Shown here in pieces: positions 27,189 to 35,047 of a DNA stretch of 64,000 nt; positions within the stretch are counted from its first letter, which is position 1; every line of letters starts with the position of its first letter. The notes beneath the pieces are model-generated. The model did not search any database. It saw nothing but the letters and a program-made list of their open reading frames with translations, and was not told the origin of the DNA. Made by a program: the position numbers and the translations under genes. The DNA lies in contig NZ_CP051155.1 of the NCBI RefSeq assembly GCF_012277275.1, positions 434,001-498,000 on the forward strand, read 5' to 3'. This DNA comes from Gephyromycinifex aptenodytis (GTDB taxonomy: Bacteria; Actinomycetota; Actinomycetes; Actinomycetales; Dermatophilaceae).

Positions 27189-27210
27189 GCTCACTCATGG
27201 CTGAGTGAGC
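27189..27210 (-). terminator. hairpin 2 after the poly-Asp gene
   Basis: Perfect 9-bp stem (GCTCACTCA/TGAGTGAGC) with a TGGC loop, 7 nt from hairpin 1. The two probably act as a tandem terminator. Confidence 0.5.
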
Positions 27211-27263
27211 TGGCGGGCGGTGAGTTCTGCTGGGGCGGCGCGAACGGAAGCCGCTACCGTGAC

Positions 27264-27608
27264 TCAGTCGTCGGAGTCGTCATCCGAGTCATCGTCATCG
27301 TCGTCATCCGATTCGTCATCCGAGTCATCGTCATCGTCGTCATCCGAGTCATCGTCGTCGGAGTCGTCGTCATCGTCGAAGCCGTCGATGTCGTCATCGA
27401 AGTCGTCGTCGCTGAAGATCTCCAGCGGGGTGACCTCCTCGAAGGCGTCCATGAGCGCATCTTCGTAGCGATCGAAGGCCTCAGCGACGTCCTGATAGGC
27501 CGCCACGACGGCGGGATCGTTCTCCCCGTGCCGGGAGGATGCGGCTTCCAAGTGCCGTTCCAGGGCGGTAACGAAGGTGGCCAGGGCGGCCCGTGGGTCT
27601 GCGCTCAT
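27264..27608 (-). CDS. small protein with poly-Asp/Ser acidic tail
   Basis: 114 residues. Residues 1-66 are a helical domain (ALATFVTALERHLEAA, AYQDVAEAFDRYEDALMDAFEEV) resembling conserved actinobacterial proteins encoded beside uppP. The last 45 residues are almost only Asp and Ser. The tail is encoded by a 36-bp tandem repeat, so its length may vary between strains. The -10 box TAGCGT lies 6 nt before the ATG (leaderless). Function is unknown; an Asp/Ser tail of this kind could bind divalent cations or basic proteins. The uppP gene lies downstream on the same strand, beyond two hairpins. Confidence 0.75.
   Translation of the reverse strand: MSADPRAALATFVTALERHLEAASSRHGENDPAVVAAYQDVAEAFDRYEDALMDAFEEVTPLEIFSDDDFDDDIDGFDDDDDSDDDDSDDDDDDDSDDESDDDDDDDSDDDSDD
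27279..27350. repeat. 36-bp tandem repeat, two copies
   Basis: Copies start at 27279 and 27315 and differ only near the last bases. Both are built of GTC/ATC-type triplets that encode the Asp/Ser tail of the minus-strand gene. Confidence 0.75.
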
Positions 27609-27614
27609 GCCATG

Positions 27615-27620
27615 ACGCTA
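27615..27620 (-). promoter_or_regulatory. -10 box of the poly-Asp gene (leaderless)
   Basis: TAGCGT, 6 nt upstream of the ATG at 27608. Confidence 0.5.
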
Positions 27621-27723
27621 CCGCGTCCAGCCCCCACCTGACACCTAGAGACATTTTCCGGTTGCGCGCCGCCTCAGTTCGGGTTGTCGGCCAACACAAA
27701 GACGCCGTGCACAATGGGTATCG

Positions 27724-27927
27724 ATGGTCGAATACGAGTACCGCGAGCTGACGATCCCCCCATGGATGGGGACCAACGAGACCCGTCGGATGTTGACCGA
27801 CGAGGCCGAGTACGGACAGTGGGAACTGGCCCGCGTCCGGTACTCCTTCAACGGGCGGCGGCGGGTCTGGCTCCGGCGCAAAATCATCCGGGTTCCACGC
27901 CGATCTGCCGCCTCGTCTGGATGCTGA
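27724..27927 (+). CDS. DUF5703 family small protein
   Basis: 67 residues. VEYEYRELTIPPWMGTNE, then RRMLTDEAEYGQWELARVR and GRRRVWLRRKIIR follow the DUF5703 pattern: aromatic N-terminus, an EYGxWEL core and a basic C-terminal strand. Function is unknown; the family is restricted to actinobacteria as far as I know. The ATG at 27724 is preceded by CACAAT about 8 nt upstream, a weak -10. It stands alone between the poly-Asp gene and tRNA-Leu. Confidence 0.8.
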   Translation: MVEYEYRELTIPPWMGTNETRRMLTDEAEYGQWELARVRYSFNGRRRVWLRRKIIRVPRRSAASSGC

Positions 27928-28007
27928 GTCACGGTTTCGCGCAGGCCAACGCGCCGTGCTAATGTTCCGTGTCGTTGCGGTCGCGATGCGTCGGCGGCGA
28001 AACACCT

Positions 28008-28095
28008 GTCCGGGTGGCGGAATGGCAGACGCGCTAGCTTGAGGTGCTAGTGCCCTTTATCGGGCGTGGGGGTTCAAGTCCCCCTCCGGACACCA
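28008..28095 (+). tRNA. tRNA-Leu(GAG)
   Basis: Class II tRNA. Acceptor GTCCGGG pairs with TCCGGAC (one G-U). The D-arm contains GGAATGGCAGAC. The anticodon stem CTAGC/GCTAG encloses loop TTGAGGT, with anticodon GAG at 28041-28043. A long variable arm (GCCC/GGGC stem) and the T-loop GTTCAAGTC follow. CCA is encoded (28093-28095). The anticodon reads CUC/CUU leucine codons. Confidence 0.95.
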
Positions 28096-28115
28096 CACAC
28101 GAACGAACCGAAGCT

Positions 28116-28150
28116 GACCGGGCCTGTCGAAGGCCTGGTCATCTTTTTTC
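28116..28150 (+). terminator. intrinsic terminator after tRNA-Leu
   Basis: 9-bp stem (GACCGGGCC/GGCCTGGTC, one G-U pair) followed by ATCTTTTTT. It is one of the few canonical U-tract terminators in this window. Confidence 0.85.
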
Positions 28151-28265
28151 ACCGTCCTGACTTTCCGGCGGAAACGCGCAAGCACCACCCTGCCGGGGGC
28201 GGCTGCCGCGGCTTGCCGACCCAGGATGCGGCGCCCACCGGCCCGGCAGGGCAATCCGCAGGGCC

Positions 28266-28529
28266 TCAGCAGCGTTGGCTACCGCCACGTCGTTGGTCGC
28301 GCGTGGCCCGAAGCTGGGCGACGGTGTGCGGATCGTGAGCGAAGGCGGCCGGGTCGTCGATCAGTCCGTTGACCACCAAGGCGTACCCGCGTGCGTCCAG
28401 GCCGAGCTCGCGGTCGGCGTCGATCAGCTTCTGCTCCAGCGCCGTAGGTGCAGTCCCCCAGGTCCGTTCGATTGCCAGGACGCCCAGATCTCGTCTGCTC
28501 AACGCGGAACTTCGTGGCGGCCGACGCAT
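28266..28529 (-). CDS. DUF3263 family protein
   Basis: 87 residues. LSRRDLGVLAIERTW, a middle helix and YALVVNGLIDDPAAFAHDPHTVAQLRATRDQRR match the DUF3263 helix-turn-helix-like domain. Most members have a longer ERxWW core; here it reads ERTWG. The ATG at 28529 has a perfect AGGAGG 5 nt upstream and is preferred to an in-frame start eight codons earlier. The family is thought to be a small DNA-binding protein group; function is not established. Confidence 0.8.
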   Translation of the reverse strand: MRRPPRSSALSRRDLGVLAIERTWGTAPTALEQKLIDADRELGLDARGYALVVNGLIDDPAAFAHDPHTVAQLRATRDQRRGGSQRC

Positions 28530-28622
28530 GCGAACCTCCTGGCTGGGTGGCACTGACGGATGCTCATCGGCTGGTCATGACCAGGGTTGAGGTCCGCTGC
28601 CACCGGGTGTGCAGCTGAGGCC

Positions 28623-28628
28623 TAGAGT
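28623..28628 (+). promoter_or_regulatory. putative -10 box of galE
   Basis: TAGAGT, giving a leader of about 45 nt that includes the GGAGG ribosome site. Confidence 0.4.
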
Positions 28629-28680
28629 TACGTCGGGGAGTCCCGACATACGGGGCACACACACGTTGGGGAGGTCAGCT

Positions 28681-29628
28681 ATGAAGCTCGTTGTCACCGG
28701 CGGCGCCGGCTATATCGGATCGGTCGTCACCTCGCAGTTGCTCGATGCCGGTCATGAGGTGACCGTGGTTGATGATCTGTCGACAGGGCACGCAGACGCG
28801 GTGCCGCAGGCTGCAAACCTCATCGAGTGCAGGGTGCACGACATCGCCCCCGTCCTGAAGGGCGGCGGATTCGACGGGGTGTTGCACTTCGCCGCCAAAT
28901 CCCTTGTCGGGGAGTCCGTAGAGAAGCCGCAGCTGTACTGGGAAAACAATGTCGTCGGCTCCTACCGCCTCTTCGAGGCGGTACGGGACGCGCAGATCCC
29001 GCGGGTGGTCTTTTCCTCGACCGCGGCCACCTACGGAGAGCCTGACGTCTCCCCCATCACCGAGGACGTACCGCCTCGCCCCATCAACCCCTACGGGCAC
29101 TCCAAGCTGGCGATCGACATGCTGCTGAGTGACTACGCAAAGGCCTACGGCTTCGGCGCCACCTCGCTGCGCTACTTCAACGTGGGTGGAGCCCGAGACC
29201 ACTTCGGCGAGCGGCACGCGGTCGAGACGCACCTCATCCCAAACGTGCTCGCGGTTCCAGCCGGTACCCGGGAGAAGATCTTCGTCTTCGGCGACGACTA
29301 CGACACCCCGGACGGCACTTGCATCCGCGATTACCTGCACGTGCTGGATCTGGGGGAAGCGCACCTGCTCGCTCTGGACTCATCCGAGCCCGGTCAGCAC
29401 CGCATCTTCAACTTGGGCAGCGGACAGGGATATTCGGTGATGGAGGTGCTGGACAGCGCGCGCGCCGTCACCGGCCACCCCATCCCGGCTCAGGTGAAGC
29501 CTCGCCGGGCAGGTGACCCGACGACCCTGGTCGCTTCGTCGGAGAAGGCGAAGTCGCAGCTGGGTTGGGCGCCACAGCGCAAACTGAACGACATCGTCGC
29601 CGATGCCTGGGCCTTCATGAACCTCTGA
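28681..29628 (+). CDS. galE: UDP-glucose 4-epimerase
   Basis: Interconverts UDP-glucose and UDP-galactose for surface glycans. Extended SDR: the N-terminal NAD motif is TGGAGYIGS, the catalytic Ser/Thr lies in [16 protein letters not shown] holds the catalytic Tyr and Lys, and [10 protein letters not shown] follows. Length is 315 residues. The ATG at 28681 has GGAGG 6 nt upstream; a start further upstream would ignore this site. It ends before a hairpin terminator. No other galactose gene lies nearby. Confidence 0.93.
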   Translation: MKLVVTGGAGYIGSVVTSQLLDAGHEVTVVDDLSTGHADAVPQAANLIECRVHDIAPVLKGGGFDGVLHFAAKSLVGESVEKPQLYWENNVVGSYRLFEAVRDAQIPRVVFSSTAATYGEPDVSPITEDVPPRPINPYGHSKLAIDMLLSDYAKAYGFGATSLRYFNVGGARDHFGERHAVETHLIPNVLAVPAGTREKIFVFGDDYDTPDGTCIRDYLHVLDLGEAHLLALDSSEPGQHRIFNLGSGQGYSVMEVLDSARAVTGHPIPAQVKPRRAGDPTTLVASSEKAKSQLGWAPQRKLNDIVADAWAFMNL

Positions 29629-29675
29629 TCAGACATCCGCGCCCTTGGCGCTGCCTCTGACTCGTTGCGACACGC

Positions 29676-29718
29676 GTGGGCCTGTACCGGTCGGCTCCGG
29701 CCAGGCCCACATGTTTTG
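29676..29718 (+). terminator. terminator after galE
   Basis: 8-bp outer stem (GTGGGCCT/AGGCCCAC) with an inner CCGG/CCGG stem, followed by ATGTTTTG. Confidence 0.6.
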
Positions 29719-29730
29719 TTGCTTGGGGGC

Positions 29731-30045
29731 TCAGCCTCGACGAGCCCAAGTGGCAACACCGATCCCGGCGGCGGCCACCAAGCCGGTGAGGCAGCCCAAG
29801 GGCAGAGGCAGGCAGCATCCACCCACGGAGACCTGCATGCCGCTGCGCGTGCGCGTCGTGTAGTGCGGGAATGGAAAGGTGCTGAAGCCGCCTCGGGAAG
29901 GCTGCTGTGCCGAGGGAACTTCGTCTTGCGGGCCGAAGGGGTCGGGGCGACCGATCGGTTCGATGGGCTCAGGGCGCGGAGCGTCTTGTGGGCCGTCGAA
30001 GGGCCCCTGAGGTGGATAGGAAGACATGACCGCATCAATACCCAT
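29731..30045 (-). CDS. small actinobacterial membrane protein
   Basis: 104 residues. A proline-rich, probably disordered N-terminal half (PPQGPFDGPQD, PEPIEPIGRPDPFGP) precedes SVGGCCLPLPLGCLTGLVAAAGIGVA, one transmembrane segment with a Cys pair. The GCCLPLPLG signature occurs in small actinobacterial membrane proteins of unknown function. The ATG at 30045 is chosen because GGGAG lies 8 nt upstream; an ATG six codons later and a TTG five codons earlier are alternatives. Confidence 0.65.
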   Translation of the reverse strand: MGIDAVMSSYPPQGPFDGPQDAPRPEPIEPIGRPDPFGPQDEVPSAQQPSRGGFSTFPFPHYTTRTRSGMQVSVGGCCLPLPLGCLTGLVAAAGIGVATWARRG

Positions 30046-30359
30046 CCCGATTGCTCCCAACCCGGCCAGAGATGCAACTCCCCCACATCACCCAGGGTGT
30101 CAGCCATATTGAGCGCATGGGCCGTGGACTCGATCAGAAACCCGCAGTACGGAGCGTGGGTCAGGCCGGTGACAGACCGTAAGGCATGCTGACTCCAAGA
30201 CTGGGGAACCCGCATCGGAAAGGGTCTACCCGTAACTGGGCCGCGGCGCGGCCAACGGCGGAGCCTGCGGCCCCGCTGATTCCCTCGGCCGGACACCCCG
30301 ATGCGACGGGGGTGACAGGTGTCATCGCCCTTGCGCTTGCAGTGGAGTCCGGCAGGTGA

Positions 30360-30686
30360 GGGAGTTTCAGAGGTTTCATACGATTTCGCCTGTGGTCCGA
30401 GTCCGCGAAACCCAACCTCAGACAAAATCGTGGCACGCATTCAGATCCAGATTCCCAGTATGCGAACGTCAGATCACTTGCATACATCCCCATTCGGGAG
30501 AATCTCTATTCCTGGGACGTGGACCTAGAAAGGCAAAAACAACCGGACGTAATCCGTCTAGATGCGCTTTCCACACCAGGATTCACGGAACTTCTCCCTC
30601 GCTCCCGGTTGGCGTTCGCTGACCGCCTCCGACGATGGGCGACCTTTGGGGAGTTCAGCACGGGCAGCCGGCCAACGACGTGTTGA
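30360..30686 (+). pseudogene. possible gene remnant (108-codon open frame without start)
   Basis: The frame between stops at 30357 and 30684 is open for 108 codons and reads like real protein: YIPIRENLYSWDVDLE, RLDALSTPGFTELL, FADRLRRWATFGEFSTG. It has no start codon at its 5' end; the first candidate is a GTG midway. The codons include several AT-rich ones (AAA, ACA, ATC) unlike neighbouring genes. I cannot assign a family. It may be a decayed gene of foreign origin or chance. Confidence 0.35.
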
Positions 30687-30896
30687 CAGCAGTCGGACGG
30701 ATAGCCTCACACCTCGGCTTCCTGTCCAGGCGTATGACCCGCCAGACGGTGCTCATCAGCTCCAGGACACAGGGGGGCGGTAGGAGATTGGTGTGTCCCT
30801 TTGGAGTCGCTCAGTCCGTGGGGTGGGGGCTGGGGATCTCCACGGGGACGGCGGGAGGAGTGGCGGGCCAGCCGAGAAGCAGTCAGGGCATGCAAA

Positions 30897-30930
30897 CGGG
30901 CGGCGCACGACTTTCGTCATGCGCCGCCCG
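30897..30930 (-). terminator. terminator after the DUF2382 gene
   Basis: 11-bp stem (CGGGCGGCGCA/TGCGCCGCCCG) extended by CGA/TCG, followed on the minus strand by TTTGC. Confidence 0.65.
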
Positions 30931-30972
30931 GCGCTATGTGGTGGGCCTCAGCTCACCGCGAGCAAAAGATGC

Positions 30973-31803
30973 TCAGTGACCCTTGGGGTCGACCTTGCCA
31001 TCGCGCTCCACGTCGACCTGCTCCTTGCGGACGGTCTCCGTGAACTCCTTGTTCTCGCTCACGACGTCCTTGTCAAGGCCGACGCGCTCCTTGGCAACGG
31101 TCTCCTTGCCGATGACGGCGCGCTCGGCGTGCAGGGTGACGCTGACATCCGCGTCGTCACCGATACGGCCACCGGTGTCGCCATCGCGGATCGGCTCACG
31201 CGTCACGTGGACCTCTTCGCGGTCGAGGGGGACGCTGACCGTCTCCTGCTCGCTCACGACGTGCTTGCGGAGGCGGACGCGGCCGGTCTCGACACTCTCC
31301 TTGCCAACCGTGAGCTCTTCCTCGTGGCGCACCACGGAGCCCTCGTCGTCGCGGTTCACGCCGGCGTCGCCACGACGCTCGGTGTCGACGCGAACGTCCT
31401 TGTCCACACCAGCGGTGTTGGCCACACCAGCGGTGTTGGCCACGCCAGCGGTCTGGTCCACATCGGTGGCTACGCCAGACGCGGAGAGGTTGTAGTAGCG
31501 GTAGAGGTCTTCCTCTTCCTGCTCAGAGATGTGGTGGTCCGCGTCCATGTTCGGCGCGTCCTTGATGAAGTCCTTGGTGTAGGGAACCCGGATCTCGTCG
31601 TTGCTCATCGTCGCCTCAGCGAGCGGGACGAAGGTCTCCTTGGAACCGAGGAGGCCCGTCTTGACCGTGGCCCACGTGGGACGGTTGGTCTGGTCGTCGA
31701 GGTAGATCTGGCCGACGGAGCCGACCTTGTCACCGTTCTGGTCTACGACATTGCTGTCGTGCAGGCGGGTGATCTCATCGTTCGTCATGTCGTTCCCGAA
31801 CAT
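30973..31803 (-). CDS. PRC-barrel and DUF2382 (YsnF-like) stress protein
   Basis: 276 residues. An N-terminal PRC-barrel (DSNVVDQNGDKVGSVGQIYLDD, residues 13-80) precedes a linker containing the six-residue repeat TAGVAN (about residues 116-135). A charged DUF2382 domain follows (EEELTVGKESVETGRVRLRKHVVSE, repeated VxxxREEVHVTREPI strands) to the end. Proteins of this build are common in actinobacteria and are linked with stress responses; mechanism unknown. No other stress gene adjoins. The ATG has GAGAGG upstream, within an 18-nt sequence shared with the alr start. Confidence 0.85.
   Translation of the reverse strand: MFGNDMTNDEITRLHDSNVVDQNGDKVGSVGQIYLDDQTNRPTWATVKTGLLGSKETFVPLAEATMSNDEIRVPYTKDFIKDAPNMDADHHISEQEEEDLYRYYNLSASGVATDVDQTAGVANTAGVANTAGVDKDVRVDTERRGDAGVNRDDEGSVVRHEEELTVGKESVETGRVRLRKHVVSEQETVSVPLDREEVHVTREPIRDGDTGGRIGDDADVSVTLHAERAVIGKETVAKERVGLDKDVVSENKEFTETVRKEQVDVERDGKVDPKGH
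31404..31457. repeat. 18-bp tandem repeat, three copies (last degenerate)
   Basis: Unit CCACACCAGCGGTGTTGG, with perfect copies at 31404 and 31422 and a degenerate copy at 31440. It encodes the repeated TAGVAN linker in the DUF2382 protein. Confidence 0.8.
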
Positions 31804-31934
31804 CCTGTGTTCCTCTCAAATGTTTGTCGAGGGAGCCGGCGGGGATCAAACCCCACCGGAGAGCGCGTAGCACTCGGTCCCTTCGGCTGTGTCGACTGTA
31901 GCTGAGACCCTGGTGGATCCCGCCACAACGTCAT

Positions 31935-31960
31935 ACGTCCTCCCTATGCCCCCCAGTTCC
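31935..31960 (-). promoter_or_regulatory. possible ECF-sigma promoter of the DUF2382 gene
   Basis: On the minus strand GGAACT at 31960-31955, a 17-nt spacer, then CGT at 31937-31935. This resembles ECF sigma promoters of actinobacteria. It lies 130-155 nt upstream of the DUF2382 start. Speculative. Confidence 0.25.
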
Positions 31961-32033
31961 CGTTCCTAAACACCGAAATTAAATGAACGCCGGATGAACG
32001 ACGTTTATGCAGGTCAGGGGGGTGGCTTGGCGG

Positions 32034-34118
32034 TCAGGCCCGACGGTGCACCAGCAGCGGAAGGACGTGGGTGGCCCCTGCCGAGCGCAACATGGAGGCA
32101 GCCACGGTCACGACCCAGCCGGTGGAGGTGGCATCCACCACCAGCAGCACACAGCGGTCGGCCACAACTGCGGGCTCGACCGGCATGCATCGGGCGGCCC
32201 AGTTGGCGGCCTCGGCTCCCCCACCCTCGTCCCCGGATCCGCTCACGCCGGACACCCTGATCGTGGCCCGTTGCAGTCTGCCCACCTCGGCCAGGTGGTC
32301 ACTGAGTGCGGCGAGCGCACCGGGGTGGCCCTCGGCGTCCAGGTCGATGACCAGTTCAGGACGACTGGGCCACTGCTCCTTCCACCTGGCCAGCACTCCG
32401 ACTGCATGCTGGCGCAGGTGCGGGTCCAGCTGGTCGGCGGCGAACAGCCGCAGCGCCTCCTCCCATTCAGGGGCGTCGGCGTGGATCAGCACTCGACCGG
32501 CCTCGGCGGACTCAGCCGCGGAAATGCGACCTTTACGGCCGAACGCCCCGCCCGGCCACATCCGGCGGGGCTCCAACTCGTGAAAGCCGCGCCGCAACAG
32601 AACCGAGACGTTGGTGACGGTGTCCGGCTGCGGCTCGGCCTGTAGCGGTGCGGGTAGCGCCCCCAGACACACCGAACACCTCCCGCACGGCGGTGCGTCC
32701 GGGTCATCCAGTGACCTACGCAGCAAACTCATCAGACACTCGCGACCGGCCAGGTAGTCGCGCATGATCGCGGCCTCACCCTCGCGCTGGGCCAGGATGG
32801 CAGCCACGTGCTCGGCATCGTGGTGCCATTCCCGGCCGGTGGCTACCCATCCGCCTTCTACTCGCTCCACGACGTTGTCCACCGCCAGCTGTTTCAGCTG
32901 CAGTTCGACCCGTCCCCGGCGCACTCCCGTGGCTGCTTCAATCGCCGGTACCGATCTGGGCTCGCCGCCCAGGACGTCGAGGATCGCCCGAATCTGTGCC
33001 GGGTCGGGCAAGGTGGCGGTGGCGAAGTAGCGCCAGACCCCCTCATCGGAGGCAGAGGGCAGGAGCGCAACAAGAGCGTGGTCGATGCCTCGACCGGCAC
33101 GTCCGACCTGTTGGTAATAGGAAACAGGTGAGGGTGGAGAACCGACATGGACGACAAAACCCAGGTCCGGCTTGTCGAAGCCCATCCCGAGCGCGGAAGT
33201 GGCAATGAGCGCTTTCACCTCATTGCGGCGCAGCGCTGCTTCCAAGCGGGCCCGCTCGCTGGGCTCCAACCGGCCCGAATAGGCCGGCGCTATCGGCCCG
33301 TGCGCTGCAGTCACGGCCTCCGCGAGGCGCTGTGCATCAGCCACCGTCAAGGTGTAGATGATGCCGGAGCCCGGTAGCAGCGGCAGGTGGTCCACAACCC
33401 AGGCGTAGCGCTGCAGGGCCGAAAGTGGCGGCAAGACCGCAAGTTGCAGGCTGTCGCGGCCCAACGGGCCACGCAGGACGGTCGTGGCCTGTCCGAGCTG
33501 GTGGGCCACATCGCGGGTGACGCGGGCGTTGGCGGTTGCCGTTGTCGCCAGCACGGGGCAGCTGGGGTCGAGCTCCATGAGCGTGTCGGCCACGCGGCGG
33601 TAGTCGGGCCGAAAATCGTGTCCCCAGTCGGAGATCGAATGGGCTTCATCCACTACGAGCAGCCCCAGCCTGCCGCGCAAGCGTTCCAGAACTCGCCGCC
33701 CGAAACCGGGGTTGGCCAGACGTTCGGGCGAGACGAGCAGCACATCCAACTCGTCGGAGGCCAGCTGGGCCTCGATCTGTCCCCAGTCCTCGAGGTTCCC
33801 GGAGTTGATCGTGGCCGCCGCCAGCCCGGCGCGTTGCGCGGCCACCACCTGATCCCCCATCAGCGATAGCAACGGCGAAACGACCAAGGTCACGCCCGCG
33901 CCCTCCGCTCGCCGGATAGCAGTCGCCGCCCAGTACACGGCCGACTTTCCCCACCCAGTGGCCTGCACCACGAGCACCTTCGCCTGCGGCTCCAGCAAGG
34001 CGCATACCGCGGCGAGCTGATCCTCGCGCAGCCTCGCCTCCGGTCCGGCCAGGGCGGTGATGACGTTCTGGGCAACAGCGAGCCGTTGCTGCGAGAGAGG
34101 AGTCACAGGGGAGGTCAC
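32034..34118 (-). CDS. rqlH: RqlH-type RecQ-like DNA helicase with C-terminal PRTase-like domain
   Basis: 694 residues. The SF2 helicase core has Walker A ATGWGKSAVYW, motif II VVDEAHSISDWGHDFRPDY, TATAN, and motif VI YYQQVGRAGRG (helicase span about residues 25-380). A winged-helix segment follows, then a zinc module with CGRCSVCLG. The last 60 residues (CVLLVVDATSTGWVVTVAASMLRSAGA) look like a phosphoribosyltransferase-type domain. This matches the mycobacterial RqlH clade (about 690 residues), not classical RecQ with HRDC. The GTG at 34118 is chosen from the -10 box TACGGT 6 nt upstream; the longer frame overlaps plsC. It acts as a 3'-5' duplex-unwinding ATPase in that clade. Confidence 0.82.
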   Translation of the reverse strand: MTSPVTPLSQQRLAVAQNVITALAGPEARLREDQLAAVCALLEPQAKVLVVQATGWGKSAVYWAATAIRRAEGAGVTLVVSPLLSLMGDQVVAAQRAGLAAATINSGNLEDWGQIEAQLASDELDVLLVSPERLANPGFGRRVLERLRGRLGLLVVDEAHSISDWGHDFRPDYRRVADTLMELDPSCPVLATTATANARVTRDVAHQLGQATTVLRGPLGRDSLQLAVLPPLSALQRYAWVVDHLPLLPGSGIIYTLTVADAQRLAEAVTAAHGPIAPAYSGRLEPSERARLEAALRRNEVKALIATSALGMGFDKPDLGFVVHVGSPPSPVSYYQQVGRAGRGIDHALVALLPSASDEGVWRYFATATLPDPAQIRAILDVLGGEPRSVPAIEAATGVRRGRVELQLKQLAVDNVVERVEGGWVATGREWHHDAEHVAAILAQREGEAAIMRDYLAGRECLMSLLRRSLDDPDAPPCGRCSVCLGALPAPLQAEPQPDTVTNVSVLLRRGFHELEPRRMWPGGAFGRKGRISAAESAEAGRVLIHADAPEWEEALRLFAADQLDPHLRQHAVGVLARWKEQWPSRPELVIDLDAEGHPGALAALSDHLAEVGRLQRATIRVSGVSGSGDEGGGAEAANWAARCMPVEPAVVADRCVLLVVDATSTGWVVTVAASMLRSAGATHVLPLLVHRRA

Positions 34119-34124
34119 GTTTGA

Positions 34125-34130
34125 ACCGTA
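34125..34130 (-). promoter_or_regulatory. -10 box of the helicase gene (leaderless)
   Basis: TACGGT, 6 nt upstream of the GTG at 34118. Confidence 0.5.
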
Positions 34131-34215
34131 CTGGTCGCCGCTGACAACCCTGCGCCACGTGCAGCCGGCTGAAGCCGGTTTCTGGCTCGGCCCAGCTGCC
34201 TGCGCTTCGGTGTGC

Positions 34216-35034
34216 TCAGGCCGGGGCGATCGGATCCGAGGGGTCGTGCGCGACCGGCTCGGCGGGGGCAGTGCGACCGGCCCGCGCCGCCCGCTCGAGT
34301 CGACGTCGCCGAGCATCTTCGACGTCCATCGCGTTCGCTGCCTCCAATGTGGGTGCCAGCCCGCCCATGCGAGCCGGGACGTAGATCAGGTCCTCCCCGC
34401 TCATCGGCGGATAGGCCTCTTGGGCCGCTCGCACCATGGCCGTCATCTGCTCACGCAGTCGCAACGTCTCCTGCTCGATGTCCGCGCGGCGCTCGACCTG
34501 GTGAGGTTCACCCACGTCCAAGGAGATCGGGGTGCGGGTCCGCCCCAGGTGCTTGGGCTGACCCTTGGTCCACACCCGCTGGGAACCCCACAGCACCAAC
34601 GGGATCAGGGGCACCCGCGCAGCCTGCGCCATCCGAATGGCGCCCGATTTCAAGGCCTTGACCTCGAAGCTGCGCGAGATGGTTGCTTCGGGGAATACCC
34701 CGACAAGCTCACCGGACTTCAATGCGCGTAGGGCATCGCGGAATGACTGCGAGCCGTTATCCCGGTCCACCGAGATGTGTTTCATTCCGCGCATCAAGGG
34801 CCCGGCCACCGGGTGCTCGAAGATCGAGTCCTTGCACATGAACCGGATGACCCGCCCGGAGGGGCGAGCAGCCAACCCCGCGTAAGCGAAGTCGAAGTAA
34901 GACAAATGGTTCATGACGATCACGGCGCCCCCGGTGGTCGGGATGTGCTCGGCACCGGTCACTTTGAAGTTCAGGCCTTGGGCCGCGAACACGATGCGGG
35001 CGAACCCGATGACGGGGGTATAGACCGGCTCCAT
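34216..35034 (-). CDS. 1-acyl-sn-glycerol-3-phosphate acyltransferase (PlsC family)
   Basis: 272-residue membrane-associated acyltransferase of phospholipid synthesis. The N-terminal hydrophobic stretch VIGFARIVFAAQGL is followed by motif I NHLSYFD (NHxxxxD), motif III FPEATIS (FPEGT-like, with Ala for Gly) and motif IV in VPLIPLVLWG. The C-terminal 60 residues are Arg/Ala-rich. The ATG at 35034 is preferred because TAAAGT, a -10 box, lies 7 nt upstream, and the frame upstream lacks family features. The acyl donor is not predictable. Confidence 0.88.
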   Translation of the reverse strand: MEPVYTPVIGFARIVFAAQGLNFKVTGAEHIPTTGGAVIVMNHLSYFDFAYAGLAARPSGRVIRFMCKDSIFEHPVAGPLMRGMKHISVDRDNGSQSFRDALRALKSGELVGVFPEATISRSFEVKALKSGAIRMAQAARVPLIPLVLWGSQRVWTKGQPKHLGRTRTPISLDVGEPHQVERRADIEQETLRLREQMTAMVRAAQEAYPPMSGEDLIYVPARMGGLAPTLEAANAMDVEDARRRRLERAARAGRTAPAEPVAHDPSDPIAPA

Positions 35035-35041
35035 GGGCCTG

Positions 35042-35047
35042 ACTTTA
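35042..35047 (-). promoter_or_regulatory. -10 box of the plsC-like gene (leaderless)
   Basis: TAAAGT, 7 nt upstream of the ATG at 35034. Confidence 0.45.

Larger units (their letters stand above)
26959..27263. other. intergenic region with tandem hairpins
   Basis: No gene seen in 305 nt. It holds the uppP leader side and, near 27153-27210, two consecutive hairpins annotated separately. Confidence 0.5.
30046..30972. other. poorly coding 0.9-kb region
   Basis: No intact gene recognised. Base composition is visibly less GC-rich around 30400-30560 than in flanking genes. It includes the startless open frame 30360-30686 and the terminator of the DUF2382 gene. The other long frames here are low-complexity shadows. 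Confidence 0.5.

Noticed and set aside
27205-27468. Plus-strand Ser-rich ORF (long Ser/Glu runs)
   Set aside because: It is only the reverse complement of the Asp-codon repeat; the minus-strand gene has a promoter and a folded N-terminal domain.
30161-30493. 110-codon minus-strand ORF in the poorly coding region
   Set aside because: No ribosome site, no motif, and codon use unlike the neighbours; overlaps the plus-strand open frame, which looks more protein-like.
30793-31905. Plus-strand frame of 370 codons
   Set aside because: Antisense of the PRC/DUF2382 gene; low-complexity Val/Asp/Leu composition.
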